Assembly (NCBI RefSeq): GCF_033439725.1
Contig: NW_026944389.1
Span: 2,480,001-2,544,000, forward strand
Direction of reading: 5' to 3'
Length of the DNA stretch: 64,000 nt
From: Neurospora tetraspora
Taxonomy: Eukaryota; Ascomycota; Sordariomycetes; Sordariales; Sordariaceae
Shown: in pieces, positions 58,290 to 64,000 of the stretch
Position numbering within the stretch: the stretch's first letter is position 1
Layout: every line of letters starts with the position of its first letter
The notes under the pieces: model-generated
Seen by the model: the letters and a program-made list of their open reading frames with translations, nothing else
The model's database searches: none
Told to the model about the DNA's origin: nothing
Made by a program: the position numbers and the translations under genes

Positions 58290-60380
58290 CGCCGCCGCGG
58301 CGCCATCACTTCCACTGGCTCGAGGCCGGGCCACTCCCGCAAGCTCTAGGTAAGCTCTGCAAGTCACCGAAAAGACAAACACAACATCAGCGACATCCGC
58401 CAGCTACCTCAAATGGCGAACAGAGGCGAGAGAGGGTAGGGGTGGGGAAGAAAGGGACATTGAGGTAAGGACAAGGACGACTCCTCTCGGGCTTATTCTT
58501 GAGAATCGGCGGGAGCTTGGAAGAATCCAATCTCATTATTCCCCCACACATTCGACCACATGTTGGATGGAGGCTACGCTGTCCCTGGCTCGGAGCCTGG
58601 CGCTCATGAGATGCCCGTCCAGGCTTTTTCTCGTCCAGAGATCGGCAAGATTGGGCTTGGACCTTCCACCCCCAGTTATGTACGACCTCAGGCTGCGCAG
58701 CGCCCTGCAACATGCAGTTCTCCGCATATGTAGTGTAGTGGACTACAGCGCATCGGTAGTTGGAGGTTGATCTCGTAGATTACAGATTGCGGTAATGAAC
58801 CCCAGCCATGGATATGCGGCCTAGGGACCCAGGTACCTCGAAGATCATCTTCTTAATAAGGCCCTGGGCACAGACCTCATTGCACAAGAGGGGCATGGGG
58901 TATTCCCGACCTGGCAAGCCTGGCACTAACGCCTGCTAGGCCCCCCGACCAACCTAACACCTTGCAGACAATGGATCCGGAAAAAAAAAGGAAGATTATT
59001 ATGAGATTGAGGCAGGTACACACCACCACAGGTCCACAGACACACCCTACGGAGACATTCGGAGATTTTGCACATCGTGTTTTCATGACCGATCTTTATT
59101 AGATGGCTCCACTGGGAACCCCCCTCCCGTTCTGGTCATCACAAGAAACTCCGAGTCCCATGTCTTCCTCCTCATGGACTACCCGCTGATGTCAATGTAC
59201 ATGGAAACTAATGGTTGGGTTAGAGTTGCGGCGGCGCTTCCCTCCGTGACTTCACGGCAAGGAAACAACAACGATGATCATTCACGATGCTACCTACCTA
59301 CCTGAGGCGTTCGTCGAAGTGTAATTACCTCTCTGGTTGCCACCCTTAATACCTAGGCGAGGGCCAGATGCACTAGAACGATTCAATCACATTGGAGTGA
59401 CCCGCATCTGGCATTGGCAATAAATTGCATGGAAACGCCAAGTAACGTTTATCGTTCCATAGATTTGATAGGCATGTATCTCGAAAAGAGAAAGCTGAAC
59501 CAGGCCAAAGTGTTTGTGGGTGATGTCTTCTTGTTGGCATCATAGGCGGTTCTGAAATGTGCACTTATGCAACTAACTTGGGAGACTTCTCGGTAAACTA
59601 TCGTCAGGTACGATGGCGTCACTGTATAAGTGAGCGATGCTGCTTTTTCTCGGACGATGTATTGGGGTCCAATCACACATCCAGTGGCATTAACGCCCAG
59701 GACACCCTCTTCTCTGATTGATCCAGCCCATTGATCAACCTTTAGACTTTAGGGCATGCCAACCATGCACTACTTCATGCACAGTTGATCATACAAAGTA
59801 GAGTGAGACACACGACGACGAACCAAGAAAACTCAGAAAAGACGACATGCCGCTCATCCCTTGACGCATCTATTCACAAAAGGAATTGCAAATTCCACTT
59901 GAACGGTGCAAGAACCGGGCCATGCTATTAGACATCGACGCCTATGGTGTCCTGCAAGCACCGAGTGCGGAAACCGCTCTACGGGCCTGTAAGGTAAGGT
60001 AAGGTACATCAATGTATCCCCGTGAGACCCACCATTACCACGCGAGCAGATACCGCCGTCTCCAGCCTACCCGACCATCATCAACCAGACAACAGCAGGG
60101 AGATTCCCGTACAAAACCTCCACGTTTTTGATGACGCTCTGGGGTTGACGCTCTCCAAACTCTCTCTTCCACTTTCTTCGTCCCTGTCGGACAACAGAAT
60201 GGCCTTTCATGGATCAAGGGCCAACACCTGCCCTGCCTGTATCCACCACCTCATGGCTTATGGAGACTTTTGTAAGATCCGCTCTTCCCCACTGGGGAAC
60301 CATCGGGCAGCTGTCAGAGGCTAGGGGATCCACTGGGCGTGCACGTGCCCAATTGGGCTGGGATATACGGGATTTATCTA
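58290..60380. other. Non-RIP island between two transposon relics
   Basis: About 2.1 kb of ordinary composition lies between the Tc1-like and the copia-like relics. No gene is supported; the longest frames are about 100 codons and overlap. A short GTAAG repeat lies at 59990-60004. Confidence 0.5.
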
Positions 60381-63300
60381 GATACTAGAGTTTCGAGTCT
60401 GTAGAGCCAGTCTTATATATACATACAATCAAACCACGTTAAACTTATATCGATTATTATTAGTAATATTACAATTAAGAGTCTTATTAATTTGACCGTT
60501 GAAGTTATCGCCAGTAACGACAACCGATTAAACGATTGCTAATAATGTTTATAATTAAAATTGATAGCGTTACCTTTAACGGCGCTAAGGATTGGCCGGC
60601 TTGGGAAGATACTTTTATTTCTATAATTTAGAACTTAGGTCTTTGGAAATATATCGATTTAAATAACCGCGTTCCCTAGCTAATTGAATTAGTAGAATTT
60701 AATATCGCTAGCTATTAAGGGGAGGTTCCCGTTGGAAAAATTAGAGAAGTTAAGAAAGATAGGGAGGCTACCCTATTTATTACCGCTAAACTTTACGGCT
60801 TCTATTATAAGCGCGACTATTATAACTATATAATTAAGAAGTCGGATTAGCGTATAGAGGTTAAGACTTTTTCTAATTTAGGTATTAAGAAGATTACGTT
60901 AAGTCGCCAGATATTTGAAATTATTAGAAATAATTACCAGGAAATTAATTTTATTAAATATATTGGTCTATACGAATAGTATAATAATTTTAGTAAATTT
61001 ACCGCTTTTAATAACCGTAAAGTAAAAAAATTCGCCCAAACTAAACTTATTAATATTTTTAAGCCTTCTAATAGAATTAACTATAATTAATATAATTAGA
61101 CCTTTTATTAAGAGGTAGCTATAGCCCTCTATATTATTAAAAGAATTATTAGAGTAACTAAATTAAACCTATATTTCCTAGAGTTCTATATAGTTATAAG
61201 GTCGAGTCCTTATACCTCCTAGGCAAATAACTACTAATTTTAATATAATAAAGAGATTGAGAGAAACCTTAATTTTAAAATCTCTTTTTATACTATAGTT
61301 AAAGATTTTTATAAAGTAGTAATAGCGAATATTATTTAGGGAAAAGGTTGCGCCCCCTTACTTAAAGGTATTATGTTCGTAGCTATATTAAGTAGTAAAC
61401 CCGCTAAGGAGGACGCTCTTAGTAACGAATAAAATTTTAGCTCGGAAGTAAAGGGATAGAGAAAAATTATAAATAAAAATGGTAAATCTAGGAAGAATAT
61501 TGATAAGAATAAATGTACTTCCTCTTTATCCCTATTAACAAATAAATAATTATAATAATCCCTGTACAAACTCTATAAGTAGCCGGACTATAATTTAAAT
61601 AAATATTATTATATTAGGTTATAATTGGCTTATAAAAGTTAGATCGAAAGTCCTACTATTAAAAAGCGCGCGTATACTAATTTAAAGAAGGATAAAATAC
61701 TTAAAGAAGCTGTTAATTATTTACGAACGTAGTAGGATAATGAGAATTAAAATAATTAACTCTATAGTCGCCGGATAAGTAAAAATGGTTTTTTAATACC
61801 TATAGTAAAACGTAACGCCGTATACTTACTAAGAGATTCTATAATCTTCGATTTAAGTATAATAATAGATACTTTTAATAAAGTTAATTATTTTAAAAAC
61901 TTTACCCCTTTAAATACTAATAATTATATATAGGCGGGAAATAAGCGGATTCTTATAGAGGAATATAATATTATTATAATTATAATTTAGGACAACGACG
62001 GAAATAGAGAGCTTTAATTCCCCAACGTCGTTTTAATATCAGGTATAACCTATAACTTCGTTTCTTTAAAATAATTCGAAGATAAATAAATCTATTAAAA
62101 TTATGAAAATAATTATTTACGCTCCCGCCTTACGGATTCCTTCATTTATTATATCCTCTTTAAATATAAATAATTTATTTTAAAGTATATCATTTTATAA
62201 AATAGTATTAACGAATCTTCTTTTACTATATAATATATAAATTATATTAAATAAAAGCTTTAAAAGGGTAAACCCTTTCGCTAATATCTTCGATTTAATT
62301 ACCCGGGATCCGAAATGTTAATTAAATTAACGGAGTAAGAATATAATGTACGATTTAAAAGACTGGATATAATATATTATAAACTATATATTAAAATTAA
62401 GTTGAAATATTAAATATATAAAGAAATTCGTAATTATTTAGAGGGCCCTAAATTATAATTAACCGTTAATTTCTTCTCTCATAAGGAGGTAAAGTTAGGA
62501 GGTTGGAAGTATTTAAATTTAATAGTAATTATAGACCAGTAATTCAAATTCGTTTAAATATATTATTTAAGTAATAAAAAAGCCGAATCTATTATTACGT
62601 ATTTAGAGTACTTCTATATAGGGCTATAAATTTAATATTAAATTGTACTTTAAATAATCGAATATAATAATAAAATAATTAATAGTAAGAAGATTATTAC
62701 TTAATTTATTGCTAAAGGAATCAGTATCGAACCTTTAACAGTTTATATATAAATTCAAAACGGTAGCGTAGAGCGCTTAAGGGGTATAATTAAAATTAAA
62801 AGTATAGTAATATAATTAAGTATAAATCTTCCTTATAAACTATAGATAGAGATTATTAGAATATTTATATATTTATATAACCTAACCCTTAAGGTGGAAT
62901 ATTATTTAAAATCTTCCTAAAATTAATTTGAAACGTACTACTAATTTAGAAATAGTATTATTCTTCTATTAGACCTCTGCCCTACCATTATACACTTTAA
63001 AATATATAATTATAAAGCCTTTATTCTTATAATAGAAATTATAAAAGAATAAAATAAATTAATAAAATTTAAAGACTATATTTAGGTCAGTTATTTAATT
63101 AAATACTAATTAACGAATATTTATAAAATTTAAAATCCTTATACTAATTCTATTATTATTAAACGAAACGTTATATTTAATAAAGACGAAGTCTTCCCTA
63201 GTAATAACGTTAAAGAAATCTATAATACCCTTAATATTTCCTTTAAAGAGCTAATTATATAATTAAAAGATTTTTATTAAATAAATATCGTATAAGTAAA

Positions 63301-64000
63301 CGTCTTATAGGTCGAAGCTATACCTATTGTAAATAACGGAATTCTGAGCCCCGTTAGTTTAAAACATTTTATTGAAACCGAAAATATATTAGGAGAAGAG
63401 GAAGAATTAGGATCTCTAAAAATATAAATGTAATTTATATCTTTAGAAATCCTGTAAGTATTAGAAATATAATTATAAATAAATTTAGAAAGATTATAAG
63501 GATTTTTAAACCTTTACTATCGCCGTCCGAATAATTATTAATAGATTTTTAAAATATAGTATTAAATTTAAAGGATACAGAAGAAAGCTATTTCCCTATA
63601 CTTCCTAAGAGCCTAGCTGCGTTTCTAATAACCGACTTCTCTTATTCTAATAAAAATTTATAGCTAATTATAAATTAATACTTTTATTAGGCCGTATTGT
63701 TCTTATTTATAAAAGGTAATCGACGGGTAGGATTTTAAGGAAATAAAATTGTAGATTAAACCTTTTTAGAAGAAATAAATAAAAAAAGAGTATTAATATC
63801 GATCCCGGTTATAATCCTAAGTTAAAAATAACGAGGGAGATTATTAATTGCTATAGAATAAAGGGTATATTGAAGACCTTTTATCGAATTAATTTCCTAC
63901 CTCTTCTAAAATATTATAGTAATTTTAATTGTCATTCCTTTAAAGAACTTTTTAAAATTATAAGGAAAGAATATTTAAGCGAATATAAGGATATAAAATC
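60380..64000 (+). mobile_element. RIP-damaged Ty1/copia-like LTR retrotransposon, cut by the window end
   Basis: AT-rich, RIP-type sequence starts near 60.4 kb and continues past the window edge. On the plus strand the readable fragments follow copia order. A gag-like start contains FNGAKDWPAWEDTF near 60575. A retropepsin-like region lies about 61830-62070, and an integrase core with QNGSVERL near 62755-62780. Reverse transcriptase was not reached or not recognised. All interruptions I read are TAA or TAG. The 5' LTR limit could not be set and the 3' LTR is outside the window. Confidence 0.65.
60541..63999 (+). pseudogene. Dead gag-pol of the copia-like element
   Basis: The frame is discontinuous, with many TAA/TAG stops and no ATG-to-stop frame longer than a few dozen codons. 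The order capsid-like, protease-like, integrase-like identifies Ty1/copia rather than Ty3/gypsy, in which integrase follows reverse transcriptase. It is non-functional and extends beyond the window. Confidence 0.55.

Overview
The window looks like chromosomal DNA of a filamentous ascomycete, most likely a Sordariomycete of the Sordariales type (inference). The genes have short introns with GTRNGT donors, CTAAC-like branch sites and YAG acceptors. The gene set is typical of such fungi: FlbA-type RGS protein, ORC4, CSC1/OSCA channel, RIB7, Sec1, NCS1 permease, MLH1, and a Zn2Cys6 regulator with a PAS domain. Three AT-rich blocks (about 30-2440, 53.6-58.2 kb and 60.4-64 kb) carry repeat-induced point mutation (RIP). 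CpA and TpG are scarce there while CpG is kept, and the transposon reading frames I could follow are broken almost only by TAA and TAG.

Layout. 28-2489 is a RIP-damaged DNA transposon with a 10-bp target duplication. 5.2-9.7 kb holds the RGS regulator and a GPI-anchored surface protein, followed by a 279-bp MITE. 11.2-19.3 kb carries ORC4 and the CSC1-like channel, both on the minus strand. 22.0-22.5 kb is a second Mutator-like nonautonomous element, again with a perfect 10-bp target duplication, in the upstream region of an FAD monooxygenase (23.0-24.5 kb). 25.3-31.3 kb has a proline-rich CYSTM protein (-), RIB7 (+) and Sec1 (-). 34.1-38.5 kb has a purine-cytosine permease (+) convergent with MLH1 (-). 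39.9-42.6 kb has two lineage-type hypothetical genes, the second packed with tandem repeats and interrupted by an in-frame TAG. 45.4-47.7 kb encodes a Zn2Cys6-PAS transcription factor whose zinc cluster is only complete if an 8-nt microexon is spliced in. 47.7-53.6 kb is gene-poor. 53.6-58.3 kb is a 4.7-kb Tc1/mariner-like element with long inverted repeats, a dead DDE transposase and a second, convergent dead gene. From about 60.4 kb to the window end lies a RIP-damaged Ty1/copia-like retrotransposon.

The genes do not form a single pathway. They are mostly housekeeping genes (replication, mismatch repair, exocytosis, riboflavin synthesis, ion transport, G-protein signalling) set between transposon relics. 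I see no CRISPR, no rRNA, no convincing tRNA and no biosynthetic cluster. The most notable points are the microexon, the two 10-bp target duplications, the two-gene Tc1-like relic, the PHD/AT-hook extension of ORC4, and the stop codon or unrecognised intron in the repeat-rich gene.
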